Positions 15,466-25,505 of a stretch of 46,639 nucleotides of DNA are shown piece after piece. The notes below the pieces were generated by a model. The model was not told where the DNA came from, made no database searches, and was given only the letters and a program-made list of their open reading frames with translations. Positions within the stretch are counted from its first letter, which is position 1. The number at the start of each line of letters is the position of its first letter. The translations under genes were made by a program, and so were the position numbers. This stretch comes from Mycobacterium asiaticum (GTDB lineage: Bacteria > Actinomycetota > Actinomycetes > Mycobacteriales > Mycobacteriaceae), in the NCBI RefSeq assembly GCF_001673315.1, contig NZ_LZLQ01000060.1, forward strand, positions 1 to 46,639, written 5' to 3'.

Positions 15466-16143
15466 ATGGCGACAGCCAGGAGGCGGTTATCCCCCGAGGA
15501 CCGACGCGCTGAACTGCTCGCCCTGGGGGCGGAAGTCTTCGGGAAGCGACCCTACGACGAGGTGCGGATCGACGAGATCGCTGAGCGCGCCGGGGTGTCG
15601 CGCGCCCTGATGTACCACTACTTCCCCGACAAACGCGCATTCTTTGCCGCTGTCGTCAAGGACGAGGCCGACAGGCTGTATGCCGCGACCAACACCCAAC
15701 CGTCCCCGGGCATGACCATGTTCGAGGAGATCCGCACCGGCGTGCTGGCGTACATGGCTTACCACGAACAAAACCCGGAAGCTGCGTGGGCCGCTTACGT
15801 CGGACTTGGGCGCTCCGACCCGGTTCTGCTGGGCATCGACGATGAAGCCAAGAACCGCCAGATGGAACATGTCATGACCCGCATCACCGAAGTAGTGGGC
15901 GGCATCCCCGGGCAGGCGGCGCTGGAAGCCGAAGTCGAGCGCGACCTGCGCGTGATCCTGCACGGCTGGCTCGCCTTCACCTTCGAGATATGCCGGCAGC
16001 GAATCATGGACCAGGCCCTGGAAGCCGACCGGCTCGCCGATGCCTGCGCGCACACATTGTTAGACGCGATAGCCCGTGTTCCGGAGATCCCGCCGCAGCT
16101 CGCGGAGGCGATGGCGACCGCACGTTTCAAGCCGCAGATCTGA
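15466..16143 (+). CDS. TetR-family transcriptional regulator (Rv3295 type)
   Basis: The 225-residue protein has the N-terminal TetR helix-turn-helix: LLALGAEVFGKRPYDEVRID, then EIAERAGVSRALMYHYFPDK at about residues 35-55. A variable ligand-binding domain of about 160 residues follows. Sequence and position before lhr match Rv3295. A palindrome covering the promoter suggests autoregulation. In H37Rv the upstream neighbours are lat, lrpA, pcd and Rv3294c, whereas here the next gene upstream is the divergent Rv3289c-like membrane protein. The ligand is unknown, and a role in controlling lhr is possible because lhr starts 41 bp downstream. Confidence 0.93.
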   Translation: MATARRRLSPEDRRAELLALGAEVFGKRPYDEVRIDEIAERAGVSRALMYHYFPDKRAFFAAVVKDEADRLYAATNTQPSPGMTMFEEIRTGVLAYMAYHEQNPEAAWAAYVGLGRSDPVLLGIDDEAKNRQMEHVMTRITEVVGGIPGQAALEAEVERDLRVILHGWLAFTFEICRQRIMDQALEADRLADACAHTLLDAIARVPEIPPQLAEAMATARFKPQI

Positions 16144-16183
16144 CGGCAGGCTTTTTGTCAGTGCCGCTTGGCACGATGGGTAG

Positions 16184-19100
16184 GTGAGCACTTCCCCGCC
16201 CGAGGCGCTGTCGCGGTTCAGCGCAGTCACCCGCGACTGGTTCGCCAGCACCTTCGCGGCGCCCACGGCAGCGCAAGACGCCGCCTGGACCGCCATCGCC
16301 AACGGTGACGACACTCTGGTGGTTGCGCCGACCGGTTCGGGCAAGACGCTGGCCGCATTCTTGTGGGCTTTGGATGAGCTGGCGCGCACAGAAGCACCCG
16401 ACCGGCCGGCCGGGACCCGCGTACTTTACGTCTCACCACTGAAGGCACTCGCGGTAGACGTCGAACGCAACCTGCGCACCCCGCTGGCCGGGTTGACCCG
16501 CCTTGCCGAAGCCCGCGGCCTGCCGCCGCCGTCCATCAGCGTGGGCGTGCGGTCGGGCGATACCCCGCCTGCGGAGCGCCGCCAGCTCATCACCCGGCCC
16601 CCCGACGTGTTGATCACCACTCCCGAGTCGCTGTTCTTGATGTTGACCTCCGCCGCGCGTGAAACCCTGGCCGGCGTCCAGACCGTCATCGTTGATGAGA
16701 TCCACGCTATTGCTGCCACCAAACGCGGCGCGCATCTCGCGCTCTCGCTGGAGCGGCTTGACGAGCTACGCGACGGGCCGCCCGCACAACGCATCGGTCT
16801 CTCGGCGACGGTGCGTCCACCGGAGGAGCTGGCCCGCTTCCTATCCGGTGCAGGCCCGACTACTTCGACCACCATCGTCGCTCCGCCTTCGGCCAAGACC
16901 GTCGAGCTCTCCGTCGAGGTGCCGGTGCCGGACATGGCCAACCTGGCCGACAACTCAATCTGGCCCGACGTCGAGGCGCGCCTTGTCGACCTGGTCGAAT
17001 CGCACAACTCCACCATCGTCTTCGCCAACTCGCGGCGGTTGGCCGAGCGATTGACCGCCCGGTTGAACGAGATTCACGCCGAACGGTCCGGCGTCGAACT
17101 GCCGACCGGCGGCAACACCGAGGTGGCTGGCGGCGCCCCGGCATATGTGATGGCCAGCGGTCAGTCCTTCGGTGCGCCCACTCTGCTGGCCCGGGCCCAC
17201 CACGGCTCGGTCAGCAAGGAACAACGTGCCATCGTCGAAGAGGACCTCAAGAGCGGGCAGTTGAAGGCCGTGGTCGCCACGTCGAGCCTCGAACTGGGTA
17301 TCGACATGGGCGCGGTGGACCTGGTGATCCAGGTCGAGGCGCCGCCGTCGGTGGCCAGTGGTCTGCAGCGGATCGGCCGGGCCGGCCACCAGGTCGGGGA
17401 GGTCTCGCGGGGCGTCCTCTTTCCCAAGCACCGCACCGACCTACTCAGCTGCGCGGTCAGCGTCCAGCGGATGCTGACCGGGCAGATCGAGACCATGCGG
17501 GTGCCCGCCAACCCGCTGGACATTCTGGCCCAGCACACCGTGGCCGCGGCCGCCCTGGGGCCCATCGACGCAGACCGCTGGTTCGACACGGTGCGGCGCA
17601 GTGCGCCGTTTGCAACGCTGCCGCGCAGCGTGTTCGAGGCGACCCTGGATCTGCTGTCCGGTAAGTACCCGTCGACGGAGTTCGCCGAGTTGCGGCCGCG
17701 GCTGGTCTATGACCGCGACAACGGAATCCTGACCGCGCGGCCGGGCGCCCAGCGGCTGGCCGTCACCTCCGGTGGCGCCATTCCCGACCGCGGACTGTTC
17801 ACCGTCTACCTGGCCACCGATTCCGAGAAACCGTCCCGGGTCGGCGAACTAGACGAGGAAATGGTCTACGAGTCCCGTCCCGGTGACGTTATTTCGCTGG
17901 GCGCCACCAGCTGGCGCATCGTCGAAATCACTCACGACCGGGTGCTGGTGATCCCGGCCCCAGGTCAGCCGGCCCGGCTGCCGTTCTGGCGCGGCGACGA
18001 CGTAGGCCGGCCGGCAGAACTCGGCGCCGCCCTGGGCGCGCTCACCGGCGAGCTGGCATCGCTGAACCGGGAAGCCTTCGGCAAGCGTTGTGCCGGTTGG
18101 GGTTTCGATGACTACGCGACGGACAACCTGTGGCAGTTGATCGACGAGCAACGCGATGCCACCAAGGTTGTGCCCACCGACACCACGCTGTTGGTCGAGC
18201 GGTTCCGCGACGAGCTGGGCGATTGGCGGGTGATCCTGCATTCGCCCTACGGCCTGCAGGTGCATGGACCGCTCGCACTGGCGGTGGGTCGACGCCTGCG
18301 CGAACGCTACGGCCTCGACGAGAAGCCGACCGCCTCCGACGACGGCATCGTGGTGCGGCTGCCCGACACCGGTTTCACCGTCGGAGACGACAGTCCGCCG
18401 GGCGCCGAACTGTTCGTCTTCGACCCCGACGAAATCGACCCGATCGTCACCGCGGAGGTCGGCGAGTCCGCCCTGTTCGCGTCGCGGTTCCGGGAATCGG
18501 CGGCGCGCGCGCTGTTGCTGCCACGCCGCCACCCGGGCAAGCGGTCGCCGTTGTGGCATCAGCGGCAGCGTGCCGCCCAGCTGCTGGAGGTCGCGCGCAA
18601 GTACCCCGACTTCCCGATCGTGCTGGAAACGATCCGCGAATGTCTGCAGGACGTGTACGACGTGCCCACCCTGACGGGGCTGATGGGGCAGATCGCCCAG
18701 CGCAAGGTGCGGGTAGCCGAAGCGGAGACCGCCCGGCCGTCCCCATTCGCCGCGTCACTGCTGTTCGGTTATGTCGGGGCGTTCATGTACGAGGGCGACG
18801 TCCCACTGGCCGAGCGCCGCGCGGCGGCCCTTTCGCTGGACAGCACGTTGCTGGCCGAGCTGCTCGGCCGCGTCGAGCTGCGCGAGCTCCTCGACCCGGA
18901 AGTCATCGCGGGCACCGGACGCCAGTTGCAGCACCTGTCCGAAGACCGGGCCGCCCGGGACGCTGAAGGCGTCGCCGATCTGCTGCGATTGCTGGGCCCG
19001 CTGACCGAGCAGGAGGTGGCCGCCCGCGCCACCACCACGGATGTGGGGGGCTGGCTGGAGGGGTTGCGCACCGCCCGCCGCGCGCTGCCGGTGTCGTTCG

Positions 19101-20752
19101 CCGGGCGCAGCTGGTGGGTGGCCGTGGAGGACATCGGGCGGCTGCGCGACGGCGTCGGCGCGGCGGTCCCGGTAGGTTTGCCCGCTGCCTTCACTGAGAG
19201 CGTTGCCGATCCGCTGGGCGAGTTGCTGGGGCGCTACGCGCGCACGCATCCGCCATTCACCACCGCAGACGCGGCGGCCCGATTCGGGTTGGGATTGCGG
19301 GTGACCGCCGACGTGCTCGGACGCCTGGCGAGCGACGGTCGGCTGGTGCGGGGTGAGTTCGTCGCCGCGTCGGCCGGTGCGGGTTCGGAGCAGTGGTGCG
19401 ATGCCGACGTCCTGCGGATTCTGCGGCGACGGTCGCTGGCAGCGCTGCGTGCGCAGGTCGAGCCGGTCAGCACGGCGGCCTACGGGAGATTCCTGCCGGC
19501 GTGGCACCAAGTGGGCGACGGCGCGCAGGTATCCGGCTTGGACGGGCTGGCAGCCGTCGTCGATCAGCTCGCCGGGGTGCGGATACCGGCGTCGGCCCTC
19601 GAGCCGCTGGTCTTGTCACCGCGGGTACGTGACTACTCCCCCGCGATGCTGGACGAGTTGCTCGCCTCCGGGGAGGTCACCTGGTCGGGTGCCGGGTCGA
19701 TTTCGGGCAGCGACGGCTGGATCGCGTTCCACCACGCGGACTCCGTCACCATGACGCTGGCCCCACCCGCCGAGATCGAGTTCACCGACGCCCATCGGTC
19801 GATCCTGGACAGCTTGTCCGGCGGCGGCGCGTACTTCTTTCGCCAGCTCGCTCAGGGCGGCCAGGGTGAGACCGCGCTCAAAGAAGCGCTGTGGGAGCTG
19901 GTTTGGGCCGGCTGGATCACCGGCGACACCTTCGCGCCGGTCCGCGCACTGCTGGGCGGCGGCCCCGGAGCGCGCAAGCGCGCCGCACCGGCGCACCGGA
20001 CGCATCGCGCGCCCCGGCTGAGTCGCTACAGCGTCACGCACGCCCAGACCCGCGCGGCCGACGCGACTGTAGCGGGCCGGTGGTCGGCGCTCCCGCCAGC
20101 CGAACCGGACTCCACCCTGCGTGCCCACTTCCAGGCCGAGTTGCTGTTGAACCGCCACGGCGTGCTGACCAAGGGCGCCGTTGCCGCCGAGGGTGTGCCA
20201 GGTGGGTTCGCCACGCTGTACAAGGTGTTGAGCGCGTTCGAGGACGCCGGCCGGTGCCAGCGCGGCTACTTCGTCGAGTCGCTCGGCGGGGCGCAGTTCG
20301 CTGTCGCGTCGACAGTGGACCGGCTGCGCAGTTACCTCGACGGTGTCGACCCGCAGCGCCCGGAATACCGGGCGGTAGTTCTGGCCGCGGCCGACCCGGC
20401 CAACCCCTACGGTGCGGCACTGTCTTGGCCCACCGCCAAAGGCGACGGCGCCAATGCCGGCGCCCGTCCTGGCCGCAAAGCGGGGGCGCTGGTGGTACTG
20501 GTGGACGGCGAGCTGGCCTGGTTCCTGGAGCGCGGCGGGCGGTCGATGCTGACGTTCACCGACGACGCCGGCGCCAGTCGAGCAGCGGCCGTCGCGCTGG
20601 CCGATCTGGTGGCCGCGCGACGGGTGGCTTCGATTCTGGTCGAGCGGGTCGACGGCATGTCTGTGCTGCAGCCGGACGGGCCGAGCGCGGTGGTCGAAGC
20701 ACTTGTCGACGCTGGTTTCTCCCGGACCCCCCGCGGCATGCGGTTGCGATAG
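16184..20752 (+). CDS. lhr: ATP-dependent DNA helicase Lhr (large helicase-related protein)
   Basis: At 1,522 residues this is the typical full-length Lhr, a 3'-5' superfamily 2 helicase that unwinds RNA:DNA hybrids and is induced by DNA damage in mycobacteria. The N-terminal core has an upstream Gln31, Walker A APTGSGKT (residues 48-55), SPLKALA, TTPES, the DEIH box (171-174), LSATV, and motif [10 protein letters not shown]. Winged-helix and Lhr core domains follow, and a long C-terminal domain includes [11 protein letters not shown] and ends TPRGMRLR. The GTG start is supported by the homologue. nei begins two bases after its stop, so the two repair genes are cotranscribed. Confidence 0.97.
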   Translation: MSTSPPEALSRFSAVTRDWFASTFAAPTAAQDAAWTAIANGDDTLVVAPTGSGKTLAAFLWALDELARTEAPDRPAGTRVLYVSPLKALAVDVERNLRTPLAGLTRLAEARGLPPPSISVGVRSGDTPPAERRQLITRPPDVLITTPESLFLMLTSAARETLAGVQTVIVDEIHAIAATKRGAHLALSLERLDELRDGPPAQRIGLSATVRPPEELARFLSGAGPTTSTTIVAPPSAKTVELSVEVPVPDMANLADNSIWPDVEARLVDLVESHNSTIVFANSRRLAERLTARLNEIHAERSGVELPTGGNTEVAGGAPAYVMASGQSFGAPTLLARAHHGSVSKEQRAIVEEDLKSGQLKAVVATSSLELGIDMGAVDLVIQVEAPPSVASGLQRIGRAGHQVGEVSRGVLFPKHRTDLLSCAVSVQRMLTGQIETMRVPANPLDILAQHTVAAAALGPIDADRWFDTVRRSAPFATLPRSVFEATLDLLSGKYPSTEFAELRPRLVYDRDNGILTARPGAQRLAVTSGGAIPDRGLFTVYLATDSEKPSRVGELDEEMVYESRPGDVISLGATSWRIVEITHDRVLVIPAPGQPARLPFWRGDDVGRPAELGAALGALTGELASLNREAFGKRCAGWGFDDYATDNLWQLIDEQRDATKVVPTDTTLLVERFRDELGDWRVILHSPYGLQVHGPLALAVGRRLRERYGLDEKPTASDDGIVVRLPDTGFTVGDDSPPGAELFVFDPDEIDPIVTAEVGESALFASRFRESAARALLLPRRHPGKRSPLWHQRQRAAQLLEVARKYPDFPIVLETIRECLQDVYDVPTLTGLMGQIAQRKVRVAEAETARPSPFAASLLFGYVGAFMYEGDVPLAERRAAALSLDSTLLAELLGRVELRELLDPEVIAGTGRQLQHLSEDRAARDAEGVADLLRLLGPLTEQEVAARATTTDVGGWLEGLRTARRALPVSFAGRSWWVAVEDIGRLRDGVGAAVPVGLPAAFTESVADPLGELLGRYARTHPPFTTADAAARFGLGLRVTADVLGRLASDGRLVRGEFVAASAGAGSEQWCDADVLRILRRRSLAALRAQVEPVSTAAYGRFLPAWHQVGDGAQVSGLDGLAAVVDQLAGVRIPASALEPLVLSPRVRDYSPAMLDELLASGEVTWSGAGSISGSDGWIAFHHADSVTMTLAPPAEIEFTDAHRSILDSLSGGGAYFFRQLAQGGQGETALKEALWELVWAGWITGDTFAPVRALLGGGPGARKRAAPAHRTHRAPRLSRYSVTHAQTRAADATVAGRWSALPPAEPDSTLRAHFQAELLLNRHGVLTKGAVAAEGVPGGFATLYKVLSAFEDAGRCQRGYFVESLGGAQFAVASTVDRLRSYLDGVDPQRPEYRAVVLAAADPANPYGAALSWPTAKGDGANAGARPGRKAGALVVLVDGELAWFLERGGRSMLTFTDDAGASRAAAVALADLVAARRVASILVERVDGMSVLQPDGPSAVVEALVDAGFSRTPRGMRLR

Positions 20753-20754
20753 CC

Positions 20755-21522
20755 ATGCCCGAAGGTGACACCGTCTTTCACACTGCGGCGACACTGCGAG
20801 AGAAGCTGGTCGGTCTGACGCTGACCCGCTGCGACGTCCGGGTGCCGCGCTACGCCACCGTCGACCTGACGGGGCAGGTGGTGGACGAGGTGCTCAGCCG
20901 AGGCAAGCACCTGTTCATCCGCGTGGGGTGGGCCAGTATCCACTCGCACATGAAGATGGACGGCACCTGGCGGGTCGGCAACCGCAGGATGAGGGTGGAT
21001 CACCGGGCTCGAATCATCCTGGAAGCAGGCGATGTTCGCGCGGTCGGCGTCGACCTGGGAGTACTGGAGATCCTCGAACGCGACGACGACGTCGCCGTCG
21101 TCGCACACCTGGGCCCGGACCTGTTGGGTGACGACTGGGACCCGAAGCTGGCCGTGGCGAACCTGACCGCCGACCCGGATCGTCCACTGTCCGAAGCGCT
21201 GCTGGACCAGCGTGTGCTGGCCGGGGTCGGCAACGTCTACGCCAATGAATTGTGCTTTGTCACCGGGCATTTGCCCACCGCACCGGTCAGCTCCGTGGCA
21301 GACCCCTTGCGGCTGGTGTCCCGCGCCCGGGACATGTTGTGGGTCAACCGTTTTCGGTGGAACCGCTGCACCACGGGCGACACCCGGGGTGGCCGGCTGA
21401 TGTGGGTGTACGGGCGCGCTGGGCAACCCTGCCGACGCTGCGGCACGCCCATCGCCCACCGGGACCCACCCGACGGGAGCACCGAACGGGTGCAGTACTG
21501 GTGCCCGGTCTGCCAACGCTGA
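20755..21522 (+). CDS. nei: Endonuclease VIII / formamidopyrimidine-type DNA glycosylase Nei
   Basis: This is a base-excision repair enzyme that removes oxidised pyrimidines and cleaves the abasic strand. The 255-residue product begins [20 protein letters not shown] with the catalytic Pro2 and Glu3, has [20 protein letters not shown] and the helix-two-turn-helix region [18 protein letters not shown]. It ends with a zinc finger of four cysteines (PCRRCGTP and YWCPVCQR). The ATG follows the lhr TAG after two bases. An open frame running upstream inside lhr is fortuitous. It is most like Nei1 (Rv3297). Confidence 0.96.
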   Translation: MPEGDTVFHTAATLREKLVGLTLTRCDVRVPRYATVDLTGQVVDEVLSRGKHLFIRVGWASIHSHMKMDGTWRVGNRRMRVDHRARIILEAGDVRAVGVDLGVLEILERDDDVAVVAHLGPDLLGDDWDPKLAVANLTADPDRPLSEALLDQRVLAGVGNVYANELCFVTGHLPTAPVSSVADPLRLVSRARDMLWVNRFRWNRCTTGDTRGGRLMWVYGRAGQPCRRCGTPIAHRDPPDGSTERVQYWCPVCQR

Positions 21523-21534
21523 GCCGGCTACGGA

Positions 21535-22452
21535 TCAGTCGCGGCCGTGGCGCAGGAAGAATTCAGCTATCACTTCCGAGCCGTCGAACGCACGGGTGGT
21601 GGACCCGATCACCGCCTTGGGCAGATACTGCTTGCCGCCCGGCCAGGTGTGTCCGCCCTTTTCGATCCGGTAGAGCACGACTTCGGTGTTGTCGGCACAC
21701 GACTGGGACTCGAACCGGCGCACGACGGTGCCGTCGCCGACATTCGGCAGCTCCTGGGACGTCGGGTCACCCTGGCAGCGGTCCACGGCACGCCAGCGGT
21801 CGAGCATGCTGTTCACCGAGATGGCACGGCTCAAGCCGCCGCGGCCACGGACAGTGCCGCCGTTATAGGGCACCACCGAATCGCCGGTGCCGTGCGCGTC
21901 GAGAACCGAAACGGGCCGCGACGGGTTGCATCCGACGCCGACCCCGAGCGTGCCCGAGACCGGCGCGACCGCGGCAAAGATGTCGGCGCGATCGCACGCT
22001 AACCGGTTGGACATGAAACCGCCGTTCGACATCCCCGTTGCGAAGACGTGCCCGGCGGGGACGTTGTAGTCGCCGCGCATCTTGTTCACCAGCGAAACCA
22101 GAAAGCCCACGTCGTCCAGGCGTTTGCGATCGGCCGGCGCCGCCCCCCGCCCATCGGCCCAGCTTTTGTCGTAACCGTCGGGATAGACCACCAGGAATCC
22201 GTTGGCATCGGCGATGGAGTTGAAATTGGACAAGCCCCGCTGCCCGGCGCCGGTGCCCCCGCCTCCATGCAGGTTGAGCACCAGCCCGACGGGCGGCCCG
22301 GGCGGCACGTGCACCAGATAGGTACGGTTCAGGCCGCCGTAGGGGAATATTCCCGCCTGGTCCCGGGGTCGCTCCGCCTGAACCTGGCGTTCGTTGCAAC
22401 CGGCCAGCAGGACCACGAGAACAGCCAGCGACAGCAATCGCGACCACGGCAT
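21535..22452 (-). CDS. lpqC: Secreted esterase lipoprotein LpqC (PHB depolymerase-like)
   Basis: The 305-residue alpha/beta hydrolase has a lipoprotein signal peptide with lipobox LLAGC (lipidated Cys19) and so should be anchored outside the membrane. The oxyanion segment NLHGGGGTG (about 60-68), nucleophile motif GMSNGG with Ser142, an acidic residue in DAHGTGDSVVP and the terminal GGHTWPGG histidine give a complete catalytic triad of the PHB depolymerase/feruloyl esterase family. The true substrate is unknown. ATG 22452 is chosen because TACTTT lies seven bases upstream and the signal peptide is then of normal length. It is convergent with nei, with 12 bp between. Confidence 0.93.
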   Translation of the reverse strand: MPWSRLLSLAVLVVLLAGCNERQVQAERPRDQAGIFPYGGLNRTYLVHVPPGPPVGLVLNLHGGGGTGAGQRGLSNFNSIADANGFLVVYPDGYDKSWADGRGAAPADRKRLDDVGFLVSLVNKMRGDYNVPAGHVFATGMSNGGFMSNRLACDRADIFAAVAPVSGTLGVGVGCNPSRPVSVLDAHGTGDSVVPYNGGTVRGRGGLSRAISVNSMLDRWRAVDRCQGDPTSQELPNVGDGTVVRRFESQSCADNTEVVLYRIEKGGHTWPGGKQYLPKAVIGSTTRAFDGSEVIAEFFLRHGRD

Positions 22453-22459
22453 GACGTCA

Positions 22460-22465
22460 AAAGTA
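22460..22465 (-). promoter_or_regulatory. -10 hexamer TACTTT of lpqC
   Basis: TACTTT ends seven bases before the lpqC ATG and no Shine-Dalgarno is visible. This is a leaderless-type signal that would let lpqC be expressed apart from the PPE gene. Confidence 0.4.
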
Positions 22466-22479
22466 CCGACCACCCTCGA

Positions 22480-23640
22480 TCAGCCCGCCGAGGGCGGGCG
22501 CGGCATGAACGTGCCCTTGAGCTCCAAGCCCATCGCGAGATCCTCGTACTTTTGTTCTTTCCGCTTGCGCCAACCGCTGCCCGCGGCGATCGGCGGCGCC
22601 ATCAGCGGCGGCAGCATGGGGAACCCGGAACCGGTATCTCCGGCTGGTAGCGGGGACACCGCGGACGCCAGCTGGACCGGCGTGTGCGCAGCCGCCAGCA
22701 CGCCGGTCGCCGCAGGCGGCGCCGAGAGGTTGCCCATCGACACCGCCACACCCATCGCCGCCGTCGGCGCCTCTACCGCGCCGAGCGCTCCCGCGGCACT
22801 GGACAGGCTGGTGGCCGCGCTTCCCAACGCCGATTCGCCCTCTGAGAGGCCCTCGGCGATATCCGGGGCGACGGACTGCAATGCCTGGGCGGAGCTGCTC
22901 TGCGCCATGTAGCTGAGCAGGTTGATCGGGAAACCCGACGAGACGAACTGGTTGGCGTAGGTGTTGGCCAGCCCGAACCAGCCCTGGTTGGGGTCGAAGA
23001 CGACGCCGATGGCCTGCAGCACCGCATCCACCGGAGACACCGGCGGCGGAACCGCGTCCGCGGGCCCCACCGCCGCGGCCGCCCCTACCGCCTGGGCCTG
23101 TGCCGCCGCAGCGGTCGGATCCGCGATCGAGGGCGGCGACAAGAACTGCGGCAATGCGGTGGCCTGCGCCGATGCGGCCTCGTAGCGATACATCGCCGCC
23201 GTGTTGTTCACCCACATCCGCTCGTACTGCGCTTCGGTTTCGGCGATGGCTGCCACATTGCGGCCCAGTCCGTTGGTGGCCAGCAGCTGCGCCAGCTGGG
23301 TACGGTTCGCGGCCACCTGGGCGGGTCGAACGACTGCCGCAACAGTGGTGCCGTATGCGGTCACCGCAGCCTGCACCGAAGACGCCAGCTGCTGGCACTG
23401 CAGCGCGGTGGCGTGCAGCCAGGTGAGGTAGGGCACGGCGGCATCGACCATCTTCAGCGTCGAGGGCCCGTGCCAGTCCGAGGCCAGCGCCGACAACACC
23501 GCGGTATAACTGCCTGCCGCCTCTTCCAAGTCGGTACCCAGCCGCTGCCACGCACCGGAGGCCTCAATCAATGACTCAGCGCCGGGGCCGGCGTGAATCA
23601 GCGCCGAGGTGACCTCGGGGGGCAAAGCTGTGAACTCCAT
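22480..23640 (-). CDS. PPE family protein
   Basis: The 386-residue protein starts MEFTALPPEVTSALIHAGPG, with the Pro-Pro-Glu at residues 7-9 and the WxG turn in SDWHGPST, then the helical PPE domain to about residue 180. The rest is Ala/Ser-rich with hydrophobic stretches and a basic C-terminal GWRKRKEQKYEDLAMGLELK tail ending RPPSAG. PPE proteins are type VII (ESX) secretion substrates, usually partnered with a PE protein, but no PE gene is adjacent. ATG 23640 fixes the conserved N-terminus, and the 96-bp in-frame extension upstream is not PPE-like. It lies between pstS and lpqC, and I recall no PPE at this place in H37Rv. Confidence 0.93.
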   Translation of the reverse strand: MEFTALPPEVTSALIHAGPGAESLIEASGAWQRLGTDLEEAAGSYTAVLSALASDWHGPSTLKMVDAAVPYLTWLHATALQCQQLASSVQAAVTAYGTTVAAVVRPAQVAANRTQLAQLLATNGLGRNVAAIAETEAQYERMWVNNTAAMYRYEAASAQATALPQFLSPPSIADPTAAAAQAQAVGAAAAVGPADAVPPPVSPVDAVLQAIGVVFDPNQGWFGLANTYANQFVSSGFPINLLSYMAQSSSAQALQSVAPDIAEGLSEGESALGSAATSLSSAAGALGAVEAPTAAMGVAVSMGNLSAPPAATGVLAAAHTPVQLASAVSPLPAGDTGSGFPMLPPLMAPPIAAGSGWRKRKEQKYEDLAMGLELKGTFMPRPPSAG

Positions 23641-23682
23641 GGCATCTTTATATGACGTTGCGGGGGAATTTTTGGAAACATT

Positions 23683-23747
23683 GGCCTGACCGGGGCGGGA
23701 AAAACCCTGGAACTTTGCGGTTCGGCCCCGCCCCAACGGGACAGGCC
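23683..23747 (-). terminator. Large hairpin between pstS and the PPE gene
   Basis: On the minus strand GGCCTG and GGGGCGGG pair with CCCGCCCC and CAGGCC around a 26-nt loop, with an asymmetric internal bulge. It begins 14 bp after the pstS stop. It has no U-tract, so it is a mycobacterial-type intrinsic terminator, attenuator or mRNA-stabilising structure. Confidence 0.45.
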
Positions 23748-23760
23748 CTGAGACCTTAGC

Positions 23761-24873
23761 TCAGGTAAGGGCGTTGACCGCAATCGAGAGCCGCGACTTA
23801 AAATCATCAGGAACAGGAACGTAGCCCGTGTCCGCCAACCCGCTCTGGCCCGCGCCGATCGCGCTGCGCATAAACGCTTTCACGGCCGCACCCACCTGCG
23901 CGTCCGGATATTTCGAGCAGACAATCTCATACGTGGCGAGCACGATCGGATATGCGCCCGGCAGGTTGGGCCGATAGAACGAGATCGTGTCAAGCGCGAG
24001 GTCGTTGCCCTCCCGCAGCACCCACGCCGCCGCGATTGTTCTGCCCACCGAATCCGCACTGACGGCTACCGGTTCCGGACCGGCGGAGGTGATGATTTTC
24101 GCCGCATTCAACTGGTGGTCCAGGGCGAACGACCATTCGACGTACGTAATCGAGCCCTCGGTGCCTTTGACGGCGGCCGCCGCGCCTTGGCTGCCCTTGA
24201 CGCCTTCCCCGACACCGCCGTTGAACCGCATGCCGGCTCCCCTACCCCATTCGCCGTTGGACGCGGTATCGAGATACCGCTGAAAGTTATCCGACGTCCC
24301 GGACTCATCGCTGCGAACTACGACGTGAATTGGCTGCGCGGGCAGGACGACGCCGGAATTGAGGGCTTGGATAGCGGGGTCGTTCCAGCTGGTGATGGCG
24401 CCGTTGAAGATCCTGGCCGCGGTGGGCCCGTCGAGGTTCAGCGTGGTCAGGCCCTGCAAGTGGTAGGCGATCACAATCGGGCCGAAGACCGTGGGCAGGT
24501 TCCACACTGGCGATCCACATCGCTGTTCGGCCCTGGCGTACTCGTCTTTGCCCAGCGGCGAATCCGAACCGACGAAATCGGTTCGGCTATCGAGAAATTC
24601 GCCGATTCCCGCGCCAGATCCAGTCGCGGTGTAGTGCACCGACTGACCTGGGCAGGCATGTTCGAACGCCTTGACGAAACCGCTCATGGCGTTCTCCTGG
24701 GCGGTGGAACCGCTGGCGACCAGAGTCGGTTTTCCGCCGCAGTCCGCACTGGCCGACGGTGTGGGAGTCCTGGTGGTCCCGCTACCCGCATTGTGGCCGC
24801 TGTGGCACCCGGCCAGCAAAAGTGCACCGATGGCCACGACGCTGTGCGCGGCAATTAACCTGACCGGTCTCAA
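23761..24873 (-). CDS. pstS: Phosphate-binding lipoprotein, PstS3-like
   Basis: This is the periplasmic substrate-binding component of a Pst phosphate ABC transporter. It has a lipoprotein signal with LLLAGC (Cys23), a low-complexity linker, then the PstS fold: [20 protein letters not shown], the [10 protein letters not shown] phosphate loop, [15 protein letters not shown], and a C-terminal [20 protein letters not shown]. It resembles M. tuberculosis PstS3 much more than PstS1. The start is TTG 24873, preceded by GAGGAA seven bases away. No pstC, pstA or pstB is nearby, so it is an orphan binding protein. phoY1, which I recall close by in H37Rv, is absent. Confidence 0.93.
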   Translation of the reverse strand: MRPVRLIAAHSVVAIGALLLAGCHSGHNAGSGTTRTPTPSASADCGGKPTLVASGSTAQENAMSGFVKAFEHACPGQSVHYTATGSGAGIGEFLDSRTDFVGSDSPLGKDEYARAEQRCGSPVWNLPTVFGPIVIAYHLQGLTTLNLDGPTAARIFNGAITSWNDPAIQALNSGVVLPAQPIHVVVRSDESGTSDNFQRYLDTASNGEWGRGAGMRFNGGVGEGVKGSQGAAAAVKGTEGSITYVEWSFALDHQLNAAKIITSAGPEPVAVSADSVGRTIAAAWVLREGNDLALDTISFYRPNLPGAYPIVLATYEIVCSKYPDAQVGAAVKAFMRSAIGAGQSGLADTGYVPVPDDFKSRLSIAVNALT

Positions 24874-24934
24874 ATGTCATTTCCTCGAATGGTGCAAATG
24901 GAATGCTTGCCGTGCCTGCCCTCAACCATCGGCC

Positions 24935-24940
24935 ATATTA
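24935..24940 (-). promoter_or_regulatory. Candidate -10 (TAATAT) of pstS
   Basis: TAATAT on the minus strand would give a leader of about 55 nt before the TTG start with its Shine-Dalgarno. No confident -35 or Pho box was recognised in the 296-bp gap that separates pstS from the divergent DUF732 gene. Confidence 0.3.
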
Positions 24941-25169
24941 ATCACGCTCGAGTAATTGCGCCCGACGACCGAATCCTTGGATAAGTGAATTCAACCGTCG
25001 TTTCCGGCTGATTCACCGCCCCGACAGACGTCCCACACCGGCACGTCCGACTGGCCCGCTAAAACCGGTTCGGCGAGAGTCAATCCTGTCCCTCGCCCGG
25101 TCGTGACGTGCAATGATCGAAATGTAAGCATCGTGTGACGCCAACGTTTCTGAGCGAGGGGGTTCAGCC

Positions 25170-25505
25170 ATGGCACACAGCCACGTTTTCTGGCGCACCT
25201 CCGTGCCGACGGCGCTTTCCGGCGCTGTCCTGCTGAGTTTGGCGGGACTCACCGCGCCGATCGGGCATGCCGACGGCGTCGACCAAGCGTTCCTAAACGC
25301 GGTGAAGTCCAAAGACATCAACTTCGCCTCGCCGCAAAGCGCGCTCGTTGCCGGTCATCAGGTCTGCAACGAACTCGATCAGGGTCGGGTCAAAAGCGAA
25401 GTCGCGACCGACCTGACCAACACCAGCAACCTGGACGGTTATCACGCCGGATACTTCGTCGGCCTGAGCATCGCGGCTTTCTGCCCCCGGCATCACGCCG
25501 GCTAG
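25170..25505 (+). CDS. Small secreted DUF732 protein
   Basis: The 111-residue protein has a Sec signal peptide (VPTALSGAVLLSLAGLTAPI) with cleavage likely after GHA at residue 34. The mature domain of about 77 residues is VDQAFLNAVKSKDINFASPQ, then ALVAGHQVCNEL and AGYFVGLSIAAFCP. Two cysteines are spaced as in DUF732 (PF05305) proteins, a mycobacterial exported family of unknown function. ATG 25170 lies after GAGGGGG. Its stop overlaps the convergent atsB stop by four bases. It sits between pstS and atsB and is extra relative to H37Rv as I recall. Confidence 0.85.
   Translation: MAHSHVFWRTSVPTALSGAVLLSLAGLTAPIGHADGVDQAFLNAVKSKDINFASPQSALVAGHQVCNELDQGRVKSEVATDLTNTSNLDGYHAGYFVGLSIAAFCPRHHAG

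Noticed and set aside
19891..21522. Long plus-strand frame continuing upstream of nei
   Set aside because: The first 288 codons lie inside lhr in another frame and read as Arg/Gly/Pro-rich noise. Only the part from 20755 (MPEGDT) is Nei.
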